NCBI GenBank assembly: GCA_040752355.1
Contig: JBFMHE010000002.1
Span: 124,001-188,000, forward strand
Length of the DNA: 64,000 nt
Source of the DNA: Nitrospirota bacterium
GTDB lineage: Bacteria > Nitrospirota > Thermodesulfovibrionia > Thermodesulfovibrionales > Dissulfurispiraceae
Direction of reading: 5' to 3'
Shown here one piece after another: positions 1 to 8,472 of this stretch (its first letter is position 1; every line of letters starts with the position of its first letter). The notes below the pieces were generated by a model. That model did not search any database, was not told the DNA's origin, and worked only from the letters and a program-made list of their open reading frames with translations. Position numbers and translations under genes: made by a program.

Positions 1-1413
1 GAGGGTTTCCGGGTGGTCCCCGTCTCCGGGATACATGCTGATGCCGATGCTGGTCGTCATATAAAGCTCCTGGCTGTCGAGGGCGAAGGGCTTCTGGACC
101 GCGGCAATGATCTTTTCGGCGATCACGGCAGCGTCTTCCGCATGGGCGATATTCGGCAGGAGCACGGCGAACTCGTCGCCGCCGAGGCGCGCCACCGTGT
201 CGGACTGCCTGACGCAGACCTTCAGCCGGAGCGCGACCTCGCCGAGCAGCTCGTCGCCGACCTGGTGGCCGAGGGTATCGTTGATCATCTTGAAGCGGTC
301 GAGGTCGAGGAAGAGCACCGCGAGCCTCGTCGCATGCCGCCGCGCCTGCGTGAGCTCGAGGGTGAGATGGTCGTTGAAGAGCATCCTGTTCGGCAGGCCG
401 GTCAGCGCGTCGTGGTAGGCCTGGTACCTGATCGTCTCTTCCATCCGCTTCCGTTCGGTTATATCGAAGAGCAGGCCCGCAAGAAAGGTGACCCGTCCTT
501 CGCCGTCACGCTCGACACTCGTGCTGACGGCCCGCACCCAGCGCCACTGGTCGTGCCTGGTGAGGATGCGGTATTCCCTTTCGTAGGTGGCCGTGCGGCC
601 CTCGATGAAATCCTTGTACGCCCTCATCACGCGGCCGAGGTCCTCTTCGCAGATACGGCTGCGGAGCCACCGGCCCAGCTCCGGGAAGGGGGGGACTTCC
701 CCGGGCGTATAGCCGAATACCTCGGCGAACCGCGCATCGATGCGGCCGGACGACATATCGGGGGTGTGTTCGTAATAGCCCGCCCCGGTCGCGCGCACGA
801 CATCATCGAGACGCTGCTTGCTCTGCCTGAGCGCCTCTTCCGCCTGTTTGCGCTCCGCGACTTTGGCCTCGACCTCCCCGTACGCCTTCCGCAACGCCTC
901 CTCGGCCTGCTTCCGCTCGCTGATGTCGGTGACTACGGCACTCAGGCCGTATTCGCCGTTGATGGCGAGGCGGTGCAGGGAGAGGCTGACCGGCAGAAGA
1001 CCGCCGTCTCCGGTGACCAGGGAGAGCTCGCCCCGGGCATGTTCTTTCAGGCCCTGCTCGATGAGCCCCTTGAGCAGATCGTGCTCCTGCTCCCGGACGC
1101 TGTCGAACAGAGATGAGCCGATGATCCTCGGCAGGGGTATCCCGAGCATCCCCGAAAGGCGGGCGTTGGCATAGAGGACGATGCCGCTGTCGGCGAGCGT
1201 TGCAGCGCCCTCGTTGATGCTCTCGACGATCGTGCGGTAGGGGGCTTCGGCGCCTTTGAGCGTGAATATCCGATCGCCGCCCTCAGGGGTCGAGACGACG
1301 AGGGCGTCCAACTCGCCGCTCCTGATGGCGCTGATGGTCTCTTCGGCTTCCGCCGCCCTGGCGCGAAGCGACTCTATCTCTTCTAACAGCTCACGCTCTC
1401 TTTTTGCTGGCAT
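1..1413 (-). CDS. PAS/PAS-GGDEF diguanylate cyclase (cut by window edge)
   Basis: The reading frame starts at an ATG at 1413 and stays open to the left edge, so the C-terminus is missing. The first 40 residues are a charged helix. A PAS-type domain follows (about 50-160), then a second PAS with PAC-like end (about 190-315), then a GGDEF domain. The active-site GGDEF is intact at residues 411-415, and an inhibitory I-site (RQSD) sits five residues before it. It should make cyclic di-GMP in the cytoplasm; no membrane segment is visible. The sequence after the GGDEF motif resembles tandem GGDEF-EAL proteins, so an EAL domain may lie outside the window. It overlaps the upstream kaiB-like gene by 23 bases and is the last visible gene of the kai operon. 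Confidence 0.9.
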   Translation of the reverse strand, partial: MPAKRERELLEEIESLRARAAEAEETISAIRSGELDALVVSTPEGGDRIFTLKGAEAPYRTIVESINEGAATLADSGIVLYANARLSGMLGIPLPRIIGSSLFDSVREQEHDLLKGLIEQGLKEHARGELSLVTGDGGLLPVSLSLHRLAINGEYGLSAVVTDISERKQAEEALRKAYGEVEAKVAERKQAEEALRQSKQRLDDVVRATGAGYYEHTPDMSSGRIDARFAEVFGYTPGEVPPFPELGRWLRSRICEEDLGRVMRAYKDFIEGRTATYEREYRILTRHDQWRWVRAVSTSVERDGEGRVTFLAGLLFDITERKRMEETIRYQAYHDALTGLPNRMLFNDHLTLELTQARRHATRLAVLFLDLDRFKMINDTLGHQVGDELLGEVALRLKVCVRQSDTVARLGGDEFAVLLPNIAHAEDAAVIAEKIIAAVQKPFALDSQELYMTTSIGISMYPGDGDHPETL

Positions 1414-1807
1414 CTTCTCTCTCGCCCTTTGCCGGGGTGCGCTTCGTCTTCACGGTCTCTTTCTGCTGCTTGAGGCCGAGCCCGATCAGGATGCGGTCCT
1501 CGTCCGACATATCGCCGATCAGCTTCCGGATCGGCAGCGGCAGCTTCTTCACGAGCGTGGGGGCCGCGATCACCTGCTCCTCTCCGGCAGCCTCGGGCTG
1601 CTGGTAGATATCGACGACCTCCAGCTCGTAACGGTCTTTCAAGTAGGTCTCGCAGATCCTCCTTATGTTCTCTATCGCCTTCGCCGACCTTTTCGTCGCG
1701 CCGGTTACATAGAGCCGCAGCACGAACTTGATGTCCTTCCTCGCGAGGGCCCTCTCGAACTCCTCGAGCGCTGTCCGCTCTTTCGTCTTTACCGTACGCT
1801 TTACCAT
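1391..1807 (-). CDS. KaiB-like protein (variant copy)
   Basis: A 138-residue protein with a KaiB thioredoxin-like domain at about 27-110 (FVLRLYVTGAT, then APTLVKKLPLPIRKLIGDMS). It has a charged N-terminal extension and a Lys-rich C-terminal tail. Where cyanobacterial KaiB and the neighbouring copy read GLD, this copy reads GLG, so the aspartate at the fold-switch position (D91 in Thermosynechococcus numbering) is absent. Family knowledge: KaiB binds the CI ring of KaiC after switching fold. It lies 10 bases after the other kaiB and overlaps the PAS/GGDEF gene, so the four genes are probably one transcript. The shine-dalgarno site is weak. Confidence 0.85.
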   Translation of the reverse strand: MVKRTVKTKERTALEEFERALARKDIKFVLRLYVTGATKRSAKAIENIRRICETYLKDRYELEVVDIYQQPEAAGEEQVIAAPTLVKKLPLPIRKLIGDMSDEDRILIGLGLKQQKETVKTKRTPAKGEREDASKKRA

Positions 1808-1817
1808 TACGTTTCTT

Positions 1818-2177
1818 TTACCGCGGGCGTATATCGAGCCCGACGATGACCCTCTCGGTATTCGAGAGGTCGCCGATGATCTTTTTGATGGGCTCCGGCA
1901 GCTTTCTCACGAGCGTAGGGATCGCCAGTATCTGGTCGCCTTGGGCGAGCTGCGGGTTCTTGAGCAGGTCGACGACCTCGAGGCGGTACTTGCCCTTCAG
2001 ATGCTCCTCGCAGATCCTCTTCAGGTTCGCCAGCGCTGCGAGGGACTTCGGCGTCTGTCCCGCTACATAGAGGCGAAGATCGAAAAAACCCTCATCGGTC
2101 CTCTCTATCCTTTTCGCTCTTGCCGCTTTCGCTTTCGGAGCGGCCTTTCGCGCCGTCTTCTTTCCCGCCGCAGTCAT
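1818..2177 (-). CDS. kaiB: KaiB (canonical-type copy)
   Basis: A 119-residue protein whose domain (about 32-116) is very close to cyanobacterial Kai[11 protein letters not shown], then [18 protein letters not shown], then IIGDLS and VGLDI. The GLD fold-switch residues are kept. The first 25 residues are an Ala/Lys/Arg-rich basic extension that cyanobacterial KaiB lacks. The role is inferred: a partner that binds the KaiC hexamer and resets its phosphorylation or ATPase state. It begins 6 bases after the kaiC stop. No kaiA is visible in the window. Confidence 0.9.
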   Translation of the reverse strand: MTAAGKKTARKAAPKAKAARAKRIERTDEGFFDLRLYVAGQTPKSLAALANLKRICEEHLKGKYRLEVVDLLKNPQLAQGDQILAIPTLVRKLPEPIKKIIGDLSNTERVIVGLDIRPR

Positions 2178-2183
2178 GCGTAT

Positions 2184-3932
2184 CTACTCTCCCTTTCCCG
2201 CCGTCCGTTTTTTAGAGGCCCCGGCAGGAGCATCCGCCCTGGGCAGCTCCGATGAACGCTTCCGGTCGAGCGCGCGGGCCTCGTCGCGCATCCGGTCCTG
2301 CGCAAAGGCCATGGCGAGCTCCTCTTCGTCCTGCTGCATCTGGAGCATGAGGGCCTCGATCTGGGCCTGGGCCAGCTTCCTCTTCCGCTCGAACTCCCGC
2401 TGCCGCCGCTCCCTCTCCTGCCTGCGGGCGAGCTCCTCTGCCCTGTCCCGCGCCTCCTGCGCCGCGCGGGAAGCGCCGGTAAAGACCTGTCCCTCGCCGA
2501 TGTAGACGTCGGTTAGTTGTATTCCCCTGTCAGTGATGGTGAACTCCCGCACCTGGTTCGAGTGCGCCATGCCGCGGGATTTGAGAATGTGCAGGGTGCG
2601 GTTCCGCTCTCCGCCGGTCTCGACCGTTCTGAGCAGTATCCAGGTGTCGATCAGGGACGAGATCGCGATCTCGGTCATCTCGGTGGTATCGGGGTGGGCG
2701 AGGCTGGTGAAGAGCGCAGTGATCCCTCTGCCCTTGAGGAAATCGATCAGACGGTTGAGCAGCGAGTTGACTTCCGCAGGACTGCCGATGCTGATCATGT
2801 TGGAGATGGGGTCCATGACCACCGCATCGGGTCTGCAGTCGTTGATCAGGCTGTGGATCTTCACCAGGTGCATCTCGAGGCCGTAGGCCGAAGGCCGCGA
2901 GGCATGGAACCCGAGAAGGCCCTTCCTGACGCACGCCCCGAGGTCGATCCCGATGCTGCGCATGTTCCTGACGACCTGGTCCTCCGACTCCTCGAAAGCG
3001 AGGTAGAGGCACCGCTTGCCGCTGCCGCAGACCGCAGCGGCGAAGGAGGCGGCGATACTCGTCTTGCCGGTCCCGGCAGTGCCCGAGACGAGGGCCGTGC
3101 TCCCCTTGTAGTAGCCGCCCCCGAGCATGGCATCCAGGCGCTCTACGCCGCTCGATACGCGCTCGCTGCTCACCGTGTGCCTGAGCTCGACGGAGGTGAT
3201 GGGGAGTATCGAGATGCCGTCCTGCTCGATCAGGAAGGGATACTCGTTGGTGCCGTGGAGCGTGCCCCGGTACTTGACGATACGGAGGCGGCGCGTCGAG
3301 ACCTGCTCGGTGACCCGATGGTCGAGCACGACCACGCAGTCCGAGACATACTCCTCGAGGCCGTGGCGGGTCAGCTCCCCTTTGGGCCCCCGTTCGGCAG
3401 TGATGACCGCGGTCACGCCCCTCTCCTTGAGCCACCTGAAGAGGCGTCTCAATTCTGCGCGGAGTATGGCCTCGTTGGGGAGGCTCGCGAAGAGCGCTTC
3501 GAGGGTGTCGAGCACGACGCGTTTCGCGCCGATGGTATCGATATGGTAGCCGAGCCGGACGAAGAGCCCTTCGAGGTCGTATTCGCCGGTCACCTCGATC
3601 TCGCTCCGCTCTATACGGACATGGTCGAGGACCAGCTTCCCCTTTGCGACGAGCTCGTTCAGCCTGAAACCGAGGGAGGCGACGTTCTGGGCGAGCTCGG
3701 CAGGGGTCTCTTCGAAGGCGACGAAGACCCCGGGCTCGTTGTAGTCGGTAACCCCCTTGACGAGGAACTCCATGGCGAAGAGGGTCTTGCCGCTCCCGGC
3801 GCCGCCGCAGACGAGGGTCGGCCTGCCGGTGGGCACGCCTCCCCCGGTGATCTCGTCGAAGCCCCCGATGCCGGTGGGGCTCTTCGGCAGCCGGGGCTGG
3901 GGGGAAGGTATCGCTTCTCTTGTCTTTGCCAC
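2184..3932 (-). CDS. kaiC: KaiC-family double-domain ATPase/autokinase
   Basis: Two tandem RecA-like domains (CI and CII) as in KaiC. Walker A motifs are GGAGSGKT (residues 43-50) and GTAGTGKT (284-291), and paired catalytic glutamates follow (FEE at 74-75 and 314-315). In CII, SSLIDT aligns with the S431/T432 phosphosite segment of cyanobacterial KaiC, giving two serines (425-426). The last 95 residues form a highly charged, probably coiled-coil tail in place of the short KaiA-binding tail. I chose the GTG at 3932 because an AGGAG lies six bases before it; a TTG 13 codons upstream (3971) has no such site. It is the first gene of kaiC-kaiB-kaiB-GGDEF. Confidence 0.92.
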   Translation of the reverse strand: MAKTREAIPSPQPRLPKSPTGIGGFDEITGGGVPTGRPTLVCGGAGSGKTLFAMEFLVKGVTDYNEPGVFVAFEETPAELAQNVASLGFRLNELVAKGKLVLDHVRIERSEIEVTGEYDLEGLFVRLGYHIDTIGAKRVVLDTLEALFASLPNEAILRAELRRLFRWLKERGVTAVITAERGPKGELTRHGLEEYVSDCVVVLDHRVTEQVSTRRLRIVKYRGTLHGTNEYPFLIEQDGISILPITSVELRHTVSSERVSSGVERLDAMLGGGYYKGSTALVSGTAGTGKTSIAASFAAAVCGSGKRCLYLAFEESEDQVVRNMRSIGIDLGACVRKGLLGFHASRPSAYGLEMHLVKIHSLINDCRPDAVVMDPISNMISIGSPAEVNSLLNRLIDFLKGRGITALFTSLAHPDTTEMTEIAISSLIDTWILLRTVETGGERNRTLHILKSRGMAHSNQVREFTITDRGIQLTDVYIGEGQVFTGASRAAQEARDRAEELARRQERERRQREFERKRKLAQAQIEALMLQMQQDEEELAMAFAQDRMRDEARALDRKRSSELPRADAPAGASKKRTAGKGE

Positions 3933-4074
3933 CAGAGACTCCTTTCGCCTCCCGGAGAGCGGATGCGCCAAACAAACCGTACAATAGGGAGAGGAACTAT
4001 GAAAATGAGAATTTAAGGCATAACTCTTTTACTGTAAAACATAACACATTAAAAATCAACAAGAAAGTACCTTT

Positions 4075-4884
4075 TCAGCGCTCTTCGCCGCTGCTGCCCT
4101 CCACCAGGTCGAGCGAGAGGGGCTTCATGTCCTTCAGGAAAGGAAATTCGGCACGCACCCGATCGGCCTCGCGGGGATCGAGCTCGGCTGTTATGAATTC
4201 CTCCGTCCCGCTGCCGCAGCAGATATCGTTGCCGAGCGGATCGAATATATGCGATGCGCCGGGATAGATGATGCCGTTGCCGTCGCTGCCGGTGCGGTTG
4301 ACGCCGATGATGAAACACTGGTTCTCGATGGCGCGGGCCCGGAGCAGCGCTTCCCAGTGGGCCTTGCGCGATTCGGGCCAGTTGGCGATCACGACAATGG
4401 CCTGGACATCACGCGCCACGCTTCTGAACACCTCGGGGAACCTGAGGTCGTAGCAGATGAAGACGCTCGCCGGCATGGCATCGAGGTCGAAGGTGACGGT
4501 GTCGATGCCCGCGATGAAGTGCCGGTCTTCCCCGGCGAAGGAGAAAGGGTGGATCTTCGTATAAGTGGCGACCGGCAGCCCCTCCCTGTTGCAGACGAGC
4601 GCCATGTTCCGCGCCTGCCCGGCTCCCGGGGCCCTCATGGCGAGCCCGGCGATGATATTTACGGTGTAGGTCTTCGCCATCTTCGAGAGCGCTGCCGCGG
4701 TCCTGCCGAACCCCTCCTCCGCGACAACGGGCACATTCATTGAGAAGCCGGTGGCGAACATCTCGGGAAACACGACGAGATCGCACCGCTCCTCCGCAGC
4801 CCTCTTCACGAAGCCTTCCGCCCGTTCGAGATTCGGCTCGACGGATTCCCATATCCCGTTAAACTGAACAAGCGCGACCTTCAT
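4075..4884 (-). CDS. Carbon-nitrogen hydrolase (nitrilase superfamily, YafV/omega-amidase-like)
   Basis: A 269-residue single-domain amidase with the nitrilase triad: Glu41 (FPEM), Lys110 (TKIHPF) and Cys144 (ICYDLRFPE). The TKIHPFSFAGED segment is typical of the NIT2/YafV branch, which hydrolyses alpha-ketoglutaramate or alpha-ketosuccinamate; the exact substrate is inferred. It is a soluble protein without a signal peptide. AAGGA eight bases before the ATG supports the start. It sits about 140 bases upstream of kaiC on the same strand and could share its transcript. A 459-base non-coding stretch with two inverted-repeat elements lies upstream. Confidence 0.88.
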   Translation of the reverse strand: MKVALVQFNGIWESVEPNLERAEGFVKRAAEERCDLVVFPEMFATGFSMNVPVVAEEGFGRTAAALSKMAKTYTVNIIAGLAMRAPGAGQARNMALVCNREGLPVATYTKIHPFSFAGEDRHFIAGIDTVTFDLDAMPASVFICYDLRFPEVFRSVARDVQAIVVIANWPESRKAHWEALLRARAIENQCFIIGVNRTGSDGNGIIYPGASHIFDPLGNDICCGSGTEEFITAELDPREADRVRAEFPFLKDMKPLSLDLVEGSSGEER

Positions 4885-4919
4885 CGATAGGTTCCTTTAT
4901 GGAGTATGAATTTTTATTC

Positions 4920-5095
4920 GAGGAGAGGACGGTGCCGGTTTTGAGCGGAATTATTCTTCGTTTGCTCCAGAGCAGAGGGTGTTGAACTCGATCCTCGTAA
5001 ATGCACCCGCAATGGTGGTTCGCCCCAAAGGCTTCGCCTTTATGGGCTGCACCAGAGCCAGGAATTCCCCTCAAAACCGGCACCGTCCTCCCCTC
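4920..5095. repeat. Inverted-repeat element 1 (33-bp arms)
   Basis: Arms at 4920-4952 and 5063-5095 are inverted copies agreeing at 31 of 33 positions, and they include an exact 21-base stretch around GGACGGTGCCGGTTTTGAG. The 110-base interior, read on the minus strand, holds GCAGCCC followed by AGGCGAAGCC, a core shared with element 2. It lies between the nitrilase-like gene and the kinase gene. I see no ORF or transposase in it. Confidence 0.8.
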
Positions 5096-5144
5096 AGTTT
5101 AGTATTAAAGGCTATAGTACAAATCTAATTATATCAGGTAAGAC

Positions 5145-5316
5145 AGAGCATAGGGGGACAAGGGTTGATAGGTGAGCGGCATGGGCAGCCCAGGCGAAGC
5201 CAGGGATGGCGGAGCGGGTCGGTACGACTCGATTCCGAGCTGCCCCGCCTCGGAGCAAGGCGTGGATGCCTTGCGAGAATGAGACGAACCTATCAACCCT
5301 TGTCCCCCTATGCTCT
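5145..5316. repeat. Inverted-repeat element 2 (29-bp perfect arms)
   Basis: Arms at 5145-5173 and 5288-5316 are exact inverted copies (AGAGCATAGGGGGACAAGGG and onward). The interior contains GAGCGGCATGGGCAGCCCAG followed by GCGAAGCC, related to element 1 and to the repeat near 34.7 kb. It begins 27 bases past the stop of the histidine kinase gene. Together with element 1 it fills the gap 4885-5343, which has no gene. Confidence 0.85.
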
Positions 5317-5343
5317 TATGACCGATTTAAGTTAAAAATTTAT

Positions 5344-6720
5344 TTAGCTGTTGATCGGAAGATATACCCTGAAACGCGTCCCTTCGCCGGGCTTGCTCTC
5401 GACCTCGATCCTGCCCCCCATCACCTCGACGAGCTCCTTCACGATCGCCAGTCCGAGCCCGAGGCCGTCGGCGCCGGACGCCCCGCTCTCGGCCACCCGG
5501 TGGAAGCGGTCGCAGATGCGGGGCAGCTCGTCCTCCGGTATCCCCCGTCCGGTATCCCGCACCTCGATGAAGAAGGCGTCTCCCGCGACGCCGTAGTCGA
5601 TCCAGACGCCGCCCTTGTCAGTATACTTGAGGGAGTTGGAGAGGATGTTGAAGACGATCTTCTCGAGCTTCTCCACATCGGTGACCACGGTGAGGTCGTA
5701 GTCGCGCACCACCGTGATCCCCAGCCCCTTCTCCCTGAAGAGCTGCTGCATATCTTCCGCAATCCCGGCGAGGAGCTCGTGCAGGTTCACCTCTACCTGT
5801 TCGTGCTTCGTAAAAAAGCTCGCCTCGGCCTCGGTCACGTCCTCGATGCCCTTCACCAGCTTGATCAGGCGGTCGATCTCGCCGTGGACCGTTTCGAGCC
5901 CCTTCTCCCTGTCCTGGATAATGCCGTCGGCAAGCGCCTCCACATGGGTCTTCATGATCGTGAGCGGGGTCCTCAGCTCGTGGGCGACATTGGACATGAG
6001 GCGTTTCCGCAGCAGCTCTTCTTTCTGGAGCGACTCCGCCATCATGTTGAACGTTTCCGAAAGCCTGCTCACTTCATCGCCGGCGCTTCGGTCCCGCGAG
6101 CCCCGGGGAATGCGGACGCTGAAATCCCTCTTCGCGATCTTCTCCGCCGCTGCCTTCAGGTCCATGAGCGGTCGCGTCAGGTAGCGGCTGAGGAACAAGG
6201 CGAGGAGCAGCGCGCCGCTGCCGGCGATGAGCAGGGAAATATGCGTAAAGTCTTCCGCCCGCTGCTTGAAGATGAACTCCTTCTCCTTGATCTTTTCTCT
6301 GAGGAACGGACGGGAGAGGAGGGTGCCGATCTGCCGCTCCTTGTGGTAAAGAGGATACTTCTCGAAAGGCCCTGCTGTCTCGTGCAGGTGAAAGAGCCCT
6401 TCCATGTGGCGCAGCATCGAGGCAGAAAGGGAAGACATGGCCTCGTGCGACGAGAGGACCTCCCCGCCCCGGGCATCGAGAATCCTTATGTCGAGCCCCA
6501 TCATCATTCCCCAATGGATGGCTTCGGAGAGCGCCTGCCGGTTCCATACCCCCTGTTCATACCCGCCCTCGACCGAGGCGAGTATCCAGTACATCTGGTC
6601 CTCCCTGACGCCGCTCACGTAATTGTCGAAGTCGCGTATGATCAGACGGCCGAAAAAGAAATTCGAGACGAGGGCAGCGGCGATGACCGCGATGAAGGCG
6701 AGAAAGATCTTCGTCTTCAT
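5344..6720 (-). CDS. Membrane sensor histidine kinase
   Basis: A 458-residue kinase. An N-terminal membrane helix (4-26), a periplasmic sensor of about 130 residues and a second helix (161-180) are followed by a HAMP linker (181-235). The phospho-accepting His247 lies in NVAHELRTPL. The ATP-binding domain has the N box (NILSNSLKYT), G1 (DTGRGI) and G2 (GLGLGLAI). It is a class I orthodox kinase whose ligand cannot be read from the sequence. It starts within the last base of the response regulator gene (TGATG overlap), so the pair is cotranscribed downstream of the galT-like gene. Confidence 0.93.
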   Translation of the reverse strand: MKTKIFLAFIAVIAAALVSNFFFGRLIIRDFDNYVSGVREDQMYWILASVEGGYEQGVWNRQALSEAIHWGMMMGLDIRILDARGGEVLSSHEAMSSLSASMLRHMEGLFHLHETAGPFEKYPLYHKERQIGTLLSRPFLREKIKEKEFIFKQRAEDFTHISLLIAGSGALLLALFLSRYLTRPLMDLKAAAEKIAKRDFSVRIPRGSRDRSAGDEVSRLSETFNMMAESLQKEELLRKRLMSNVAHELRTPLTIMKTHVEALADGIIQDREKGLETVHGEIDRLIKLVKGIEDVTEAEASFFTKHEQVEVNLHELLAGIAEDMQQLFREKGLGITVVRDYDLTVVTDVEKLEKIVFNILSNSLKYTDKGGVWIDYGVAGDAFFIEVRDTGRGIPEDELPRICDRFHRVAESGASGADGLGLGLAIVKELVEVMGGRIEVESKPGEGTRFRVYLPINS

Positions 6721-7409
6721 CAGTCGGGGACTCCTATGAATTTGTAGCCGGCGCCGTAGACGGTCTTCAGGAACACCGGCCGCTGGGTGCTGTCCTCGAT
6801 CTTGTGGCGGATGTTCTTGATATGGGCGTCGACGACGCGTTCGAACCCCTCGAAGTCGTATCCCTGCACGGCATTGACGATCTGGAGCCTGCTGAAGACC
6901 GCCTGGGGACGCTCGGCGAGGAGGAGCAGTATCCTGAACTCCGTGGCCGTGAGCGGGACGGGTCTGCCGGCCTTGAGTACTTCCATCGAGCCGGTATCGA
7001 TCCTCAGCGCCCCCTTGTTGAACGAGAGCGCCTTCTTTTCCTCTCTCTTCGATCTCCTGAGGTGGGCTTTGACGCGGGCCACGAGCTCGCGGGGGCTGAA
7101 GGGCTTCACCACGTAGTCGTCGGCGCCGAGGCCGAGGCCTTTGATCCGGTCTTCCTCCCCGCTCTTCGCCGTGAGCATGATGAGGGGGATATCGGACATG
7201 GTCCTGAGAGAGCTGCAGATGCTCTCGCCGTCGATATCGGGGAGCATCAGGTCGAGGATGACGAGGTCGAAGCCCTCTTTCAGGCGGGTGAGCGCTTCGT
7301 GCCCTGTCGGCGCCACCACCGCATCGAACCCCTCGCGCTCGAGATAGGACGTGACTATGTCGGCTATCTTCTTTTCGTCCTCTACAATCAATACTCTTTC
7401 ATGCGCCAT
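6720..7409 (-). CDS. OmpR-family response regulator
   Basis: A 229-residue regulator with a receiver domain (1-120; acidic pair at 10-11, phospho-acceptor Asp53 in LILDLMLPD, conserved KPF) and a C-terminal winged helix (about 135-225, ending YGAGYKF). It is the cognate partner of the kinase starting at 6720. Its start overlaps the end of the galT-like gene by 11 bases, so all three genes are probably translated from one mRNA. Target genes are unknown. Confidence 0.95.
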   Translation of the reverse strand: MAHERVLIVEDEKKIADIVTSYLEREGFDAVVAPTGHEALTRLKEGFDLVILDLMLPDIDGESICSSLRTMSDIPLIMLTAKSGEEDRIKGLGLGADDYVVKPFSPRELVARVKAHLRRSKREEKKALSFNKGALRIDTGSMEVLKAGRPVPLTATEFRILLLLAERPQAVFSRLQIVNAVQGYDFEGFERVVDAHIKNIRHKIEDSTQRPVFLKTVYGAGYKFIGVPD

Positions 7410-8406
7410 ACTCCGTTATTTTAACACGCTTCAGAAAGGTTGCGCTCTCCTCGGGCACGAGGGGATTGATGAACATTCCCGAGCCGAGCTCGAAGCCGGT
7501 CAGGGTCGAGACCCGCGGCACGATGCTCAGGTACCAGTGCAGGTACGGCGAGTCGACGGCGCTCGGCTGCGCTGTGCGCAGGACATAGTTGAAGTCCGGG
7601 TTTTCGAGCCCCCAGTAGATCTTCGCGAGCGTGGTTTTGAGAGCGGCGGCGAGGTCCTTTGCCTCTTCGGGCCTGATGTCCGCGAAGGTGCCCGAGTGGC
7701 GCCGCGGAAATATCCAGAGGTGGAACGGGGAGAGGGCGGCGTAGGGCACCAGCACCGCAAAGTGCTCCGAGGCGTGGACGATGCGCGCATCTTCGGCGAG
7801 CTCTTCGGCGAGCATCCTGCACTGGAGGCACTCTCCGGTATTGTCGAAAAAGCGGAGGGCGATATCGTTCCTGCTCCGCACCTCGAAGGGAGTGACCGGC
7901 ATACCGACGATCTGCGAGAGGGAGTGCTCGATCGTGGTCCCCGAGTCGTGGCCGCTGTTCTTGAAGACGACCACGTGCTCTACCCGGGGGTCCTTGTAGC
8001 ATTCGATCAGCCGGTCCTTGTACGCCCGGAGCACGTTTTCGATCTGCTCCACCGGCATGAGCGCGGTGGTGTGGTGATGGAGCGGGCTCTCGACCACGAT
8101 CTCGTGGGTGCCGAAGCCGGTTATGCTCTGTTTCAGTCCCGAGACGGAGCGGTGCCGGTCGCCGTCGGTGCTGAGCACCGAGAACTTGTTCAGGATCACC
8201 CGTACGCTCCAGCCCTTCTCGCCATGAATGCGGTAGCGTTCACCCGGCGACTTCTCCTCGTTGCCGGGGCAGAAGGCGCAGGTCTCGAGGAACGCGGGAT
8301 GGCGCTTCTTCGTGCTTGCCCTTATGAAATCCTCAGCCTTCTTCGACTTCTCCCGCGCAATGATGACCCACTTCCTCGTCAGCATGTTCAACCGTAGTTC
8401 GGGCAC
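7399..8406 (-). CDS. GalT-like nucleotidyltransferase lacking the catalytic histidine
   Basis: The full-length protein (335 residues) has the galactose-1-phosphate uridylyltransferase fold of the HIT superfamily: N-terminal PELR..RKWVII, zinc-site CAFC (43-46), GTHEI around His101, and the C-terminal LHWYLSIVPR. The active-site HPHSQ of GalT reads HSLSQ (161-165), so the nucleophilic histidine that carries UMP is leucine. The frame is otherwise intact, so this is a diverged protein rather than a broken gene; a GalT reaction is unlikely. The start is the GTG at 8406, preceded by AGGAGG and giving the usual (M)PELR beginning; an ATG at 8427 is possible. It is followed by a two-component pair with overlap. 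Confidence 0.85.
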   Translation of the reverse strand: MPELRLNMLTRKWVIIAREKSKKAEDFIRASTKKRHPAFLETCAFCPGNEEKSPGERYRIHGEKGWSVRVILNKFSVLSTDGDRHRSVSGLKQSITGFGTHEIVVESPLHHHTTALMPVEQIENVLRAYKDRLIECYKDPRVEHVVVFKNSGHDSGTTIEHSLSQIVGMPVTPFEVRSRNDIALRFFDNTGECLQCRMLAEELAEDARIVHASEHFAVLVPYAALSPFHLWIFPRRHSGTFADIRPEEAKDLAAALKTTLAKIYWGLENPDFNYVLRTAQPSAVDSPYLHWYLSIVPRVSTLTGFELGSGMFINPLVPEESATFLKRVKITEYGA

Positions 8407-8472
8407 CGCTTCCTCCTCTGTATTCATGAAGTCATACTCATATAATCGGCGGATTCCATGGTATAGTTAACT

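Noticed and set aside
2517-4016. Long plus-strand open frames (also at 5206-6747, 10100-11572, 21503-23065, 44939-46510, 53989-55581)
   Set aside because: They are antisense to well-recognised genes, show Arg/Gly/Glu/Asp-rich composition typical of GC-rich shadow frames, and match no domain.
4920-5316. Retron or group II intron RNA reading of the inverted-repeat elements
   Set aside because: No reverse transcriptase or intron-encoded protein gene lies nearby, and the arms differ between loci.
7399-8406. Calling the GalT-like gene a pseudogene
   Set aside because: The frame is full length, overlaps its downstream gene normally and keeps all other family motifs, so only the active-site change is reported.
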